Source: Dallia pectoralis
Taxonomy: Eukaryota > Chordata > Actinopteri > Esociformes > Umbridae
NCBI GenBank assembly: GCA_029465975.1
Contig: CM055747.1
Location: 8,862,499 to 8,926,498, forward strand
Reading direction: 5' to 3'
Length of the DNA stretch: 64,000 nucleotides
Shown here: positions 1-11,805 of the stretch, one piece after another
Layout of the letters: each line of letters opens with the position of its first letter
Numbering within the stretch: the stretch's first letter is position 1
The notes under the pieces: generated by a model
Seen by the model: only the letters and a program-made list of their open reading frames with translations
Databases searched by the model: none
What the model was told of the DNA's origin: nothing
Position numbers and translations under genes: made by a program

Positions 1-59
1 GGGCGGTGCCTTGCTCACGCTGTCTCGCTGCACGCACTCTAAACTAGACAGCGTCAGCG

Positions 60-320
60 ACAATAGCGACGAGCCGGGGAAGTTCAAAAATAGCGGTGTC
101 AAACTGGAAGTACCGGCACTACTTCTCGCTCATTGAAGTCAAAGGCAAGAATGTTTATGTTACATGCACGCTATACCCACATTGCCCAGGAAAAAAAGAT
201 GTTATCCACGTCTGCCTCAAGCAAAGATTTTCCTTTGTTTCTTTTTACCCAGGTTTTTGTGTCTTAATCATATCGTTTTTATCATATGCATATCATATGG
301 CAGCTGCAATCTATTGAGTT
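60..320 (+). mobile_element. hAT-type transposon fragment with BED zinc-finger remnant
   Basis: The translation around 96-190 reads like the BED zinc-finger start of hAT transposases or ZBED genes: a WKYRHYFSLIEVKGKNVYV stretch followed by a Cys. The run just upstream (SDNSDEPGKFKNSG, about 55-100) fits the same family in another frame, so a frameshift separates the two parts. The reading frame closes at 317 and no transposase core follows. AT-rich sequence with GTAACTAATTAC-like blocks continues to about 565 and may be the element's non-coding end. This is a decayed copy, not a gene. Confidence 0.5.
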
Positions 321-659
321 CAAATAAATACCAAATGTTCTAAAATACTGTATATAGTGTTTTATTCTTCAATCAGTTAATATAAACATCTTTGACGTTA
401 AATGTTATAGAACGTAATAGCGTTTAGAACATAAACAAAATGATGTCACAGTTAGTTTGCTGAGTAACTAATTACTTTTACAATGTGGCAACTGAGTTAC
501 TAACTCAATTACTTTTTGGGAGAAGTAATTTGTAACTGTAACTACATTTTTAAAGTAAGATGACCAACACTGGTGATCTGTAACGTAACAATTCAACTGA
601 AAAACAAACTGAAATTTTTGAGGGGGAAAAATAAATTTTTTAGAATAACCTGGTTGCAT

Positions 660-1585
660 ATGGGATGGTGCTTAGACTTCAGCTCAGCGTTCAATACAAT
701 CATCCCCTCTAGGCTGGTTACCAAACTCCATGACCTTGGGATCAGACCCTCTCTTTGCAACTGGACTCTTGACTTCCTAACCAACAGACCTCTGTCTGTC
801 AGGTTGGACAACCTTATCTTCTCCACTCTGACCCTGCACACCTGTCCCAGATGGCTGTGTGCTTAGCCCACTCTTGTACTCCCTCTTTACCCATGACGGT
901 ATTCCTGTACTTCGCAAAGTTCACAGATGACACCACAGTTGTTGGTCTGATCAATGCCTACAGACACGAGGTCAAGCATCTAGTGCCTTGGTGCGCAGAT
1001 AACAACCTGGCCATCAATGCCAAGAAAACATAAGAACTGATTGTGGATTACAGGAAGTCAAACATCTGTATTCAAGCCCCTATAACCTATCCTGGTCCCT
1101 CAACACCCCAACCCTGGTCAAAAAGGTGCAACAGTGCCTGTACTTTTTAAGGAAAATCAAGAAGGCCCACCTATCTACCAATATCCTGGTAAAACAGTTT
1201 CTTACCAGTTGCTGTTAACCTGCTGAACTCTGAAACCCTTTGGTAACCTTGCCATGCACACTGCTACCTTATTTATTTTATTTGCCATTTGCACAATGCA
1301 GCCTGTTTGTTTCATCCATTTGCCACTTGAAAAGATCTATTCCGCTTGTATTGGCCTCTGCACATTTGCAATTTGATACATTGTTGAACGGAACACCTGC
1401 ACATTTACTTGTCCATGTCACTTTCACATCCTTACATTGTACTTCATCTCATTTGACTCATACATTGGCACATTGGCACACTGCCCTGCATATCATTGTT
1501 GCACTGCTGTTTTTGCACTTCTGGTTGAATTCAAACTGAGTCGTACTGTACTTGTACTGTTCAATGACAATAATCAAATTTGACA
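660..1585 (+). mobile_element. Rex1/Babar (CR1-like) LINE remnant, reverse transcriptase part
   Basis: Frames between 660 and 1200 carry reverse-transcriptase pieces of Rex1/Babar-type fish LINEs: LDFSSAFNTIIPSRL, NWTLDFLTNRP, then FTDDTTVVGLI (an altered FADDT catalytic box), then ELIVDYRK and WSLNTPTLVKK. Stops and frameshifts separate the blocks, and the segment between the NRP and FTDDT blocks is deleted. The 3' part contains the usual untranslated tail and ends near a CAATGACAATAA-like motif at about 1563. The insertion is dead. It lies upstream of the first wasf3 exon visible here, probably in a wasf3 intron. Confidence 0.7.
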
Positions 1586-1803
1586 GAGCATGTTTTGGAG
1601 GACACGGGTGCCAATCTTGGATTTTCCTGAGCCTATTTGGAGTTTAATTAGAAAAAAGACAGGCACTAAATACATGTGGTTTGTTTCCTTGTTGAACATT
1701 CCACACTTCTCAATGTCCTAATGCAAATAGACTTTCATAGTTGTTAATGGGTCAGTGTTCAGGTGTCCATTCATTGTAATCATCCGCGACATTCTGGTTC
1801 CAG

Positions 1804-4800
1804 TTTCGCTGCAAGACATCAACATGAGGAAGGCTTTCAAGAGCTCCACCATACAGGACCAGCAGGTAGTGTCCAGGAACTCCATCCTAAACCCAGTCAT
1901 GGAGATGTACCATCGCTGTGACAAACCTCCGCCTCTCAACATCCTCAGCCCCTATAGGTCAGAATTCAACCAATGATGTTACAGTTTAGTAAAACCCAAG
2001 TCAATGCCTGTGATTTTTATTACCCTGAGGTGCAGGTTACAGTGTTAAGCAATGGGGAGGGTTATGTTTGCATTTCATTGTGTAAAGGTTATATAACGTT
2101 GGCTGCAAAATGTAGCTTCAAATTACTTTACAAAACTCACAGGTCAAGATGCTTTCGTTGTGTAGGGATGATAAAAAGGACGGCCTCAAGTTCTACACGG
2201 ATCCTTCCTATTTCTTCAATCTGTGGAAAGAGAAAATGCTTCAGGCAACAGAAAATAAGCGCAAGGAGAAGAGGAGGCAGAAGGCAGGTGACAAGGTGAG
2301 CTTGAGTTTGTTTGTGTGTATCTGTACACGTTTGTGTGTCTGTGATGAATCGCTGCTCTCACACGTTCCTTCCGTATGTCGCTGCCAGCTCTCTCGTTCT
2401 CTCTCATCCTCTGTTTTCGTATGACTGTCGGCTGGTCTCCCTCCCTGACCTTCCTCTGTTTGACATGAGGCCTGTCGGGATTATCTCTTTGCTCTTTTAG
2501 GACGTGTCGGGTGCACCAGCCTCAGAACGCCTGCGGGTGTGGACAAGTATTTAGACAGACTTAGATTTTGTGAAGGAAGAGAGAGAGAGAGAACTAGGGC
2601 TTAGGGGCGAGGGACTAAGAGGGAAATGTGATGGTGGTTAGTGAACAGCCATATCTTATAAGTTTAGCAAGATGGAAAACTACGGACGCTGCTTATCCGT
2701 GGTGCAATAACTGACTTGATTAGAGGGAAGATTATTATTTATTAGGGAAAACTTATGAACCTCCATCAATAGGTAACTGTTGGAAAATGTAACATACATG
2801 TTTACCTAAGAAATGTGCTTTTACCGAATATACTTTTACTGAATATAGTTTGGGATGTTTTATTTCATGCTGAGGGTTTGTGCTACATCCTGAGGGCTTC
2901 TTTTGGCTTTGTCAATGGTGTCTGTAATTTGTCTGCGGTGACAGTCTGATACGCTGATCTCTACCAGGAACAGAAACAGGTCGAGGACCCCAGTAGGGAG
3001 GTTAAGAAAGTGAGAAAAGCTCGGAACCGTCGTCAGGAGTGGAACATGATGGCATATGATAAGGAGTTCCGTCCGGACACCCGCCTGACGCCCTCCCCCT
3101 ACCACGGCATGTCCTCTGAGGGATCCCTCTCTCCAGACAGGTCAGTGGTGTGCAGGTAGCCCAGCAGTCACAGCATCTGACCAGTGACCAGAGCCACCCA
3201 GGTTATAAGTGGTCTTTCTGTGCCTGAGCAAGACACTGCAGTTGAATTGCTTGTTGAAGCAAATGAGTAAATGTTTTCTCAGTCAACTTACCTAGTAGAA
3301 AAAGGACAAAAAACCAGGGATGAGTTCAACCGACTAAGAAACGATGACGGTATGTTAAATGGAGTGAACTGAGCGTCTGAAAGTAAATGTACAAAATATG
3401 CTCTCTGATTCCATAAACTAAAGCCGGAATGTTCCAAAATATGCAATATTGTCCATTGCAAAATGACGTTTGAAAACAACTCCAGGTCTCTGTTTTGTGA
3501 GACCATAAACATGACATTGAAAGTCCCTGGTGATAGGCTAGTGATTGTCTATGGAAGCATATAGTGGACTAAATTTAAATGAAAATGCAATCCCAAATAG
3601 CACTTCTCATTTTCAAATGTTAATGCAAATGTAAAAAGGGATTAACACGGCCACACTTTGCAATTGCATTCTCGTGCTCTAGCGCAGTTTTAAGGACTAA
3701 CTGACAAACAAGGAAATGCCATCAGTTCTACCAACCTGTCAGTCATTCTTGGAAGGCGAGACCATAACGAGCCAAACCGTAGAAGTTACAACCGTAAGGT
3801 ACAATGGCAACTACAGTGCTAGTGCAAGGAACGTTAGATTGCACAATTATGTCCACCAACACACAGGTCTTTGTTTGAAAATGCTATTTGGGATTGGATT
3901 GCATTTGACCACAGCATCAAACATCAACAACAACAAACATATATGCTGCTTTTTTATTTTACTCAGTTCAAAATTGGTATCACTTTTCAAATGTAAGGAC
4001 GGATCCAACTTTGTATCGCCGATAAAAATCAAATCAGTCTATTCCAATGTAAACAATCAGGGTGCTTGGGCACTGTCAAAAAATGTAATTATAGAAAGAA
4101 CACACTGACCCTAGACCCCAGGCACAAACTACAGCAGTATAAAACTGGTAACTAAGACAGGGGGTCCAGAGACCTGTGTCTCTGTCCAAATATAACCCAG
4201 GACAGGGTCAACTAGACAGGAAATTGCCCCAACCACATTGCCAAAAGACAGATCACCAAAGAGCACCAATCAAACGCAAAAAATGTGGCAGACTGGGAAC
4301 ACAAGTTAGCACTGGATAAAAGATGGTTTGTAAATCTGTAAAGCAAATAATGTTTTGTCGCATCTGTGTACCGGTATATTACATCTAAAACAGGCAATAA
4401 CACGTCCTAGTGACTTGGTCAGTGGTCGAAAGGCTACAATTGGTTGTTACTCTTATCTTGTCTTCTATCGCCACTTGTTCAGGTGGAATTTGGAGCTTGC
4501 AGGAGATATCGGATATATGTTCATGCAACTGTTCATCCCTTGTATTGGCTCCAGGTCCGGTATGTCGGATGACTTGTCCTACCCCGCCAGCCCAAACCAC
4601 CTGCCTCAGGACGGAGTTGTACTTGGCCCGGATGGAAAGGAGCACCTAACAGGCACCAACCAGACCCAGTCTCTGGACCGGGCTTACCGTCCCCCAGCTG
4701 TCACTGCCACCTCCGCACAAGGCCGCCAGCATTCCCTGGGTCGCATGCAGCCCCATCCCGGAACCGCTGACCCGTCCCTGAATGGACCCGGGCCCGCAGC

Positions 4801-5682
4801 CGGCAAGGACGCCAGGTGTGTAGGCAGCGGCCTCTCTCATCTCTCCTAGTCCGTGTCAATTGTTTAATTCCAGATTAAACTTACGGCACAAGCGTCACAG
4901 GGATCAGTTTGAACTTAATTGTCATGCTAACCAACTCGGTTGTGCATCCACAGTGGCCACCAGATGCCAGAGCACTTCATCCCTCCAGCTCCACCACCTC
5001 CCCCTCCCATCATCCCCTCGGCCCAGACAGCGTTCGACAGCACGATGGGGCCTCCCGGCCTGGCCCCGGGCACCGTGGCTGCCCTGTCGCGCCCCTACAG
5101 CCCTTCGCCCCCACCCCCGCCCACTGGCTACGTCCCATCCCCGTCCCACCCCGGCACCGGGGAACCCCCCGCCGCCCCACCGCCGCCCCCGCCCGCCGGC
5201 CCACCGACATTCGCTTCCTCTCCGGCACACGCCATGCACCTGCCCGGGGGCACGCTGCCAAGGAAGGGCAAGGTGCTGGGCATCCCGATAAGTGACGCAC
5301 GCAGCGACCTGCTGTCCGCCATCCGCAGAGGTGAGACACTGATTCATCAGGTGGACGACTCAGGACATAACAGTATTCTGCATCATGATACACGAAACTA
5401 TAGTCAAGCTACCTGATAACGTGGATTTTCAGTAGATAAATAGTATATTATATATAAGATATGAGTTTGTCAGAGCAGAGTCATTGGGACTGTTTACCTC
5501 TGACCTCTGTGTTGTGTTTCTCAGGTATACAGCTGAGGAAGGTTCAGGAACAGAGGGAACAGGAAGCCAAGAAGGAGCCAGTGGGCAACGATGTGGCCAC
5601 CATCCTATCGCGGCGCATCGCCGTGGAGTACAGCGAATCAGACGAGGACTCGGAGCCCGAGGAAAACGAGTGGTCAGACTGA
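1804..5682 (+). CDS. wasf3: WASF3 (WAVE3) actin-nucleation promoting factor, 5' truncated by window edge
   Basis: Six exons are visible: 1804-1957, 2166-2295, 2968-3140, 4555-4815, 4954-5330 and 5525-5682, all with GT-AG borders and consistent phase. The protein relays Rac signals to the Arp2/3 complex within the WAVE regulatory complex at the leading edge. Seen in order: end of the WAVE homology domain (SLQDINMRKAFKSST, DKPPPLNIL), a basic stretch (KKVRKARNRRQEWNM), a long proline-rich region in exons 4-5, a WH2 motif (SDARSDLLSAIRRG) with the following connector, and the acidic tail ending EENEWSD at the stop. The match to WASF3 rather than WASF1/2 rests on VSLQDINM, QDQQVVS and SEGSLSPD. 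The N-terminal exons, including the start codon, must lie left of the window. About 417 residues are encoded here. Teleosts have wasf3a and wasf3b, which I cannot separate. Confidence 0.93.
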
Positions 5683-6908
5683 GGCGACAAGGAGAAAGGG
5701 GCCGACGTCTTACTGTACTCCGTCCACACTCTGCTGCTATCCAGTATCACGATACACACACTCAAACATACACACACACAGTCCTCACATGTTATGTCTC
5801 GGTAGACCACTCGTTAGAGGCATTAGATGAAAAAGTAGACACAGTGTGACAGTATTAATAATCATATCTGAAAGAAAGATGGTAAAGGGACGAGGGTGTG
5901 GAGGCCACAGTTAAACCGGGGATGAGGGGGCAGAGTCTGTTTAAAGCAAGGACAGTTAGCATATAAGTATATATACAGTATATGAAAATAATATAGTATA
6001 ATATATTACTCATGGTCCAGTATAAAAGTGTTTATTTCATGAGTCCTGATATTGTAGTTTGAATATTATTTGTGGTTTCAGATGCATTTGGATTTTCATT
6101 TCCTTCCACTACAAATGAGTCCGACCAAAACACACTTTTAGTTTCCAGGGTGAAGATGCACGCTGAGATTGTCTTAAAACTCATCTAATTTTTTACTTAC
6201 TGCACTTAAATATTTTGTTAATTGAAAGTATTATTTTATAAGGAATTTTCCATCTTGGTTGTATCGTTTGTAATTACTGTGCATTGGAGGGGCCAGATAA
6301 AGTGTATTGTTTGATCATTATTGGACATATGGTACCGTAGTTGTAACCGTGTCATCATCACAACCTTTTGTTATCTAAGGGATGTTTTTTGGTCACGTTG
6401 TTCAATTGTTTACAGTGATCTGGTTTCGTATTTCTAGTGTTACTGTGTGTGAGATCAGTATCTGTTTTTTCAAACCTTTTTGTTTACATTATTTGCTGGT
6501 TGACTTATGACCGTGTAACAATACTCTAACTTGCCAATTAATTAAGGGTTTAATATTTAGGGTGTGTCTGGGAAAGATTCTATCTCATAGTCTTGCTGTT
6601 GTTTTTCTTTTTCTGACTTGCTTTTTTTTGGGCCTGGGATATTAGATCAATGCAAGTGGGCTTGTGGTCCATTTTGATTAATGTTCCACTGGAACAGGAG
6701 AAAGGGCTCATAGCAATGTTTCAAACATACTGATCCTATGTTTTAGTAAGTCATATGTTTATATATACTGCTAACTTGCTTTAAAATTCATTGTTATATC
6801 GATTTTTTGTAACACTACTTGTCAATTTGGGTATCTAAATATGAAACGACTATCACAGTGATCGAACCTAGAACTAGTGCATGTGTGAAAAGTTAATAAA
6901 ATGAAATA
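5683..6908 (+). other. wasf3: wasf3 3' untranslated region
   Basis: After the TGA at 5680-5682 the sequence is AT-rich, with no open frame of note, and runs to a poly(A) signal at 6895. Its length of about 1.2 kb is inferred from that signal only. Confidence 0.6.
6895..6900 (+). terminator. wasf3: Poly(A) signal AATAAA, wasf3
   Basis: First canonical AATAAA downstream of the wasf3 stop in a context (AGTTAATAAAATGAAATAAG) that also has a second near-signal. It probably ends the wasf3 transcript. Confidence 0.6.
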
Positions 6909-8490
6909 AGTGTCACGGTGCTTCATTTTGGTCTCTATTGCATCTTGTCCACTTGAAGATGAATAACGAATGTGCAGCATCTGAGAGGAATTTTGTACGT
7001 GGTTATTTTTTCATGTACAGAATGACTACCACCCACCGGGCCGGCCCATCTGGTCATCTGTGAAGACAGGAAGGGCGGAGAGATTTCTGAATACAAGATT
7101 CACCACAAAAGGAGGGATCAGCTCACTCTATGCCCTGGGAGGTCACGTGACATCGTTTCCAGCTATATGGCAGCCTCCTGAGGATGGTATTTTAGGAAGC
7201 ACAGGTAAAATGCCACTGGACGAGACATGGCACGGAAACGATGGTACCGATCACCGGATGCATTTTTGGTCTGGGCGAGTATTATAGTATTGAGGTGCTC
7301 ACAGCCAAACCAATTCAAAAGAGAATTCAAAGCGGGTACCAGGAATCTACCAGTATACATTGTTTTTGTTAATCACCTTCTGTGCCTCCTGAGTTCAGTG
7401 GCGTCTTTAACACTAGACGGATACGTGTTGTTGGATCGTGTTAGAGTTTCTGCTTCCCTTAATGACAGTGGCCTTGTACTAGGCAGTGGTAACTAAGCCT
7501 CTGTCCGTCTCAGGTTGCAATGAGCCGGAGGCCCGTAGAGTGACAACACAGAGGAGTGGTGAGCGAACATTTATTGGCCTTTTTCACAGAACTGGTCGAG
7601 TACCCGTGTTCTAAGATTTGGTTTATTGCTTTTTCTACAAAACCCAAGTTAAAACCTGGTAATGGAGCACTATTGTGAGATGTTTTAAAGCGAAAGAAAC
7701 AATTAGAGGATTGTGAGAAAGCAAACAATATTGACCAAAAAACGCGAACAACAGTTACAAACTAAACACATTTGTTTCAATCAATATATAAAAATATAGC
7801 TTTATATCAATATGATAAGACCGTATGGACTTTTTAACCCTGTGAGTTATTGCATTGCACAATCATACCTTGCTAGCAGTAGTGATAGCAGAAAGGAAGA
7901 TGGCAAAAATGTAATTCCCACACAACACATTTCACATGTAATCACCACAAGCCAAGCTTTAAAGCACACACAAAGAATCAATAGCAATGAGGCAATTTGC
8001 AACCACTTTGACTAAACCAAAATGGAGGGTTCTAATTGTGGATTGCTTTTTGGAGCTCTTTGGCTGAACTACGAGTACATAAGAAGCAGATGACATACAG
8101 ATAGAGTGTTCCACGCACATTTAAAACACGACGTTGAGTTAATCATTCAAGTCCTGTACACCACACATAATTGAAATCATACGATTTCATACAATCAGTT
8201 ATTGGTAAGCAGTGAATCCTTAGATACTGTTCTTCACTTTCTACGTAAGAACGATATAATGTAATTCGGTTTATCACTGTACACAGTTATAAATTATTGC
8301 CAGTGACACAAACAGACAAAAAACTATTCAGACATTCTACAGAAAATAAAAGTGTCTTTTAATGTGTTTTTAAACCATTGAAATAAGTGCAGTCACAGCA
8401 GTACAAAACATTTCTTTTTGCATAATTTAGTAGTTTCTAAAATACAGCACTGTAAATTTTCTATACAACAATTGCATACATCCAGTTGTT
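6909..8490. other. Intergenic, no recognised feature
   Basis: Unique-looking AT-rich sequence between the wasf3 poly(A) signal and the Tc1 remnant. Only short chance frames are present (the longest is about 89 codons, with no family resemblance). I see no RNA gene or repeat array. Confidence 0.5.
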
Positions 8491-8496
8491 CAATAC

Positions 8497-9540
8497 ATAC
8501 ACCACTGTTAAAAAGTTTAGGGCCACTTACAAATTTCTTTCTTAAAAAAAGCATTTTAGTCCATTAAAATAACAACAAATGAATCTGAAAAACCATGTAG
8601 ACATTCTTAATTTTTGTAAATGACTACAGCAGTCCAGCCTGAAAAGAGCAGATTTTTTACGTATTATCTGCATAGGCCCATTATCAGCAACCATGAATTC
8701 TGTGCTCCAATGGCACATTGTCTTTCCTAATCCAGATTGGAAAAAGTGTTTTTAACAAACAAATCTACGTTTGAGGTGTCAACCACATTGATGAGATGCA
8801 GACCAAATGAAAAGATCCCGGAGAAATGCCGGACACTATCATGCATTGTGGAGGAATTGTAATGGTCTGGGGGTGCTTTGGTGATGGTAGAGTGGAAGAT
8901 TTTTAAAAAGAAAATCTTAAAGAAGGAAGGCTATCAATCCATTTTGCAACGCTATGCCATAGCCCGGTGGACGGCACATGATTGGAGCCAATTTCTGCCT
9001 ACAACAGGACTATGACCCAAAGCACAGCTCCAAACCATGCAATAACTATTTTAAGGAAGAAGACAGCTGGTATACTGTCTATAACGGAGTGGCCAGCACA
9101 GTCATTGGATCTTTAATGTATTGTGCTGTCGTGGGAGAAACTACGTAAGAAATGCCCATCAAGCCAGACCAAATTGTGGCAGGTGCTTCATGAAGCATGG
9201 AATGAAATCTCCCCAGATATCCTCAACATAATAACAACTAATATACCATTAGTCTGCAACACTGTGATTGCTGCAAATGGAGGATTATAGGCAAAAGCAA
9301 CATTTGAAGCATCACAAATAAAAATCTGTATTGTTTAAATCTTGTCAATGGATGTGTAAGCAAGCTATAGGCTTAGAGTTATTCAATGTAGATTATTGTG
9401 TGATTCTAATGAAGTGATTGTGTGATTCTAATGAAGTGATTGTGTGATTCTAATGAAGTCGTGTATGAAGAATTTTAAAATTTTCCTGTTTGAAAAACAT
9501 TCAGCGCCATGGGAATAAATTATAACGTCACATACACTTT
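8497..9540 (+). mobile_element. Degenerate Tc1/mariner element
   Basis: The left end (ACCACTGTTAAAAAGTTTA at about 8500) and the following AAATAACAACAAATGAATC, GTAAATGACTAC and GGCCCATTATCAGCAACCAT blocks match the 5' untranslated part of a Tc1-like family common in salmonid and other fish genomes. From 8800 the sequence matches the C-terminal transposase half in broken frames (GGGGGTGCTTTGGTGATGG, CAGGACTATGACCCAAAGCA). The transposase start, helix-turn-helix and first catalytic Asp region are deleted, so the copy is inactive. Strand is that of the transposase remnant. Confidence 0.7.
9391..9459. repeat. 22-bp tandem repeat, three copies
   Basis: The unit GATTGTGTGATTCTAATGAAGT occurs three times head to tail (the first copy has a 3-base insertion), inside or just right of the Tc1 remnant. 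Confidence 0.9.
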
Positions 9541-9929
9541 TTGGCTGACACAGATCTTTTTTCTTGATGTTAATTTCAATATGCACACAATTGTATTCAA
9601 CACTATAATGCTACATGCCCACTGCTCCCTCCACTCGCGAATTTCTCCTTTTCTAGTGAGTTGTCGATGAGCCCTCCCTAGTGTGCATTAACAGCCGCCA
9701 CCACATTTATGAATATTTATTTATTATTTATGTGACTCCGCCAGAAAACGAACACTGCGATTACTCGTGTCTTATCAAACTTTTAAACTAACAAGTAGAA
9801 AAGAGAAGGGACTTCAAAATGCAGAGAGCATCTCTCTTGCCATTAGCAGAACTCCAGCACTGCTCACTTGCTGTAAATTAGCATAAGGTTCAACATATCT
9901 CAACTCTCATTTGTGCTGCCTCTGGGAGG

Positions 9930-10170
9930 CGTGTCTTTAAGCGTAGCACCGCCCACTGCCCCAGAGATTCGCTGGCTTTCGTAGGAAATTAATGGGAACG
10001 CGAACGGACGGTGTGTGCACGTGGTTATTTAGTGTGTTATTTATGGAAGATATCGCGACAACTGGCGCACTGAGTGGGCGAGAGTTCACGTTTCGCTGTC
10101 TTTCCGCATCGTGCTGAATTTGTCGGCGTGGATGAAGCTCAACCTTCCTTAGTGATACAACTTTCATTAA
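9930..10170. promoter_or_regulatory. CpG-containing segment downstream of gpr12-like gene
   Basis: This block is richer in CG dinucleotides (TTCGCTGG, GGGAACGCGAACGGACGG, ATATCGCGACAA, TTTCGCTGTC) than the AT-rich flanks, and holds an 86-codon minus-strand frame with no family resemblance. It could be a small CpG island or an unannotated promoter. Nothing shows which gene it would serve. Confidence 0.2.
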
Positions 10171-10737
10171 CAAAACTACATTTTTTACGTGACCCAAAAT
10201 GTTAACGACTAGGGAGTCAGTTTTAACATTGCTTTGGGGTTATAGAGACGCTATATAAGGTATTGGTATCATTCTTATAAACATTCAACAACCGAAAATA
10301 AACCTTATCCTTGATCAGCACGTAACACAATTAGTTATTTATCTCGTCCATATTGTAGTCACACAGAACAGGTATTTGCCTATAGATTCAGTCTGCTATA
10401 GGTTCCTCTGAATGCTTTATGAACATCCTGTCATCATAGTACATGACAAGACGTGCGCGTGTAAAACATCCATCCTAATAGTAATGGTGGAACATGAGAC
10501 CTCTACCCCCACTATAATACAGGCCCATCAATGGGCTAATAGCTCTGAAACGAGATACTTTCAATGTTGGACAGCTATTTGGAGAACACATATCCTAATG
10601 CTACGATCAGTAAATGATGCGACAAAGAGTACAGTAATTCAATACAGATGAAATGCAAAACACAAAGCTTTTCGGCACAGTCAATAATATGTGCTTGTAA
10701 CGACTGTATAGGCTAGGAACACATTGGACCTCATTGC

Positions 10738-11715
10738 CTACACATCACTCGGTGTCCTTGGTCGAAGAGAGAAGTTGGAAGACACACAACAACACGCGAG
10801 TCTCATGGATTTCTGTACATCGGGATTTCTGAAGGCATACATAACCGGGTTGATCATAGAGTGACATATGGCCGGTAGAGCGGTGACGTAGGTGTAGACG
10901 CGGGGGTACCCGATGTCCGCCACCAGCGAGTACAACGCGAAAGGGATCCAGCACAACGCAAACGTGCCCAGGATAGTGGACAGGGTGGACACCCCTTTGG
11001 TGGTGGAGGTGGAGTGGGAGGCGTTCATGAACTGCTGCTGCACGGCGATCTGCTGCGCGTGTCGAAAAGCGATCTTGCAAATCTGCAGGTACAGTTGCAG
11101 AATGAGTGCGAATACAAAGAGAAACGTCACCGCCAGAGCAGCGGCGTGGTTTTTATCAATCGGTGCGCAAATGCTGCACGTCGCCTCATCCCCAAGGCAG
11201 TTCCACCCCATGATGGGCAGCGCACCCAGAGTGATGCTGGTCACCCAGATGAGCACCAGTGTCACGATTGTAAAAATCACCGTTCTCTCCGTGTGGTAAG
11301 TCAATGCGTTGTACAAAGAAAGATATCTATCCACGGTAATTGCCAGGATATTGAGAACGGACGCCGAGAAAGCAGTTATGAGCAGCCCGGCTGATAGCAG
11401 CGTCACGAACCCCGTGTCAAATATGTAGGTGATGGTGAAATTCACTATTAAACCAAGCCCGGCCAATAGATCCGCGAAAGCCAGGCTCCCTATCAACACG
11501 AACATGGGCGCTTTCAGAGTGGGCGTGTACATAATTAAGGCAAGGACGAGTGCGTTTTCACAGGACATTAGGGTCCCGGTGACACACAGGACGATATCCC
11601 AGGGGTTCACACTGACGGCCACCGGCTCCAACTCGAATTGGAATGTTGGAGCAGGCGTGGAATTTCCTCCAACAAGAACATCCCAGGTGGAGGAAGAGGT
11701 GTTCTGGGAACTCAT
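10738..11715 (-). CDS. gpr12: GPR3/6/12-family orphan receptor, gpr12-like
   Basis: Intronless class A receptor of 325 residues from the chosen start. An in-frame ATG lies 30 codons upstream (11805), but starting at 11715 (MSSQNTSSS) gives the family's usual length. Family receptors constitutively activate Gs and raise cAMP at the plasma membrane. Visible are seven hydrophobic segments, N-terminal N-glycosylation sequons (NTS, NST), the family block NPWDIVLC...SCENALV, VDRY at the end of TM3, RHAQQIA in the third loop, CWIPF in TM6, INPVMYAFRN in TM7, a CCC palmitoylation cluster and the shared C-terminus PSDV. Its position beside wasf3 supports gpr12. However, it departs from mammalian GPR12 more than I would expect for this conserved gene, so the fish gpr185-type paralogue is the main alternative. 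Confidence 0.8.
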   Translation of the reverse strand: MSSQNTSSSTWDVLVGGNSTPAPTFQFELEPVAVSVNPWDIVLCVTGTLMSCENALVLALIMYTPTLKAPMFVLIGSLAFADLLAGLGLIVNFTITYIFDTGFVTLLSAGLLITAFSASVLNILAITVDRYLSLYNALTYHTERTVIFTIVTLVLIWVTSITLGALPIMGWNCLGDEATCSICAPIDKNHAAALAVTFLFVFALILQLYLQICKIAFRHAQQIAVQQQFMNASHSTSTTKGVSTLSTILGTFALCWIPFALYSLVADIGYPRVYTYVTALPAICHSMINPVMYAFRNPDVQKSMRLACCCVSSNFSLRPRTPSDV

Positions 11716-11805
11716 GGCTGCGGCAGAGAGTGAATCATCACTGAGAAAAACGGAGACGGGGAGGGGGCACGAGTTAGAAACTATTTCAGAGTCACCAAGA
11801 AACAT

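Noticed and set aside
3716..4108. 130-codon plus-strand frame in wasf3 intron 3
   Set aside because: AT-rich, no recognisable domain and no flanking splice signals that fit wasf3.
4860..5393. Several 120-158 codon frames on both strands over the wasf3 proline-rich exon
   Set aside because: GC-rich proline coding sequence lacks stops in other frames. Only the frame joined to the WH2 exon fits the family.
9937..10197. 86-codon minus-strand frame in the CpG-containing block
   Set aside because: No family resemblance and no splice or poly(A) context. Kept only as a possible regulatory block.
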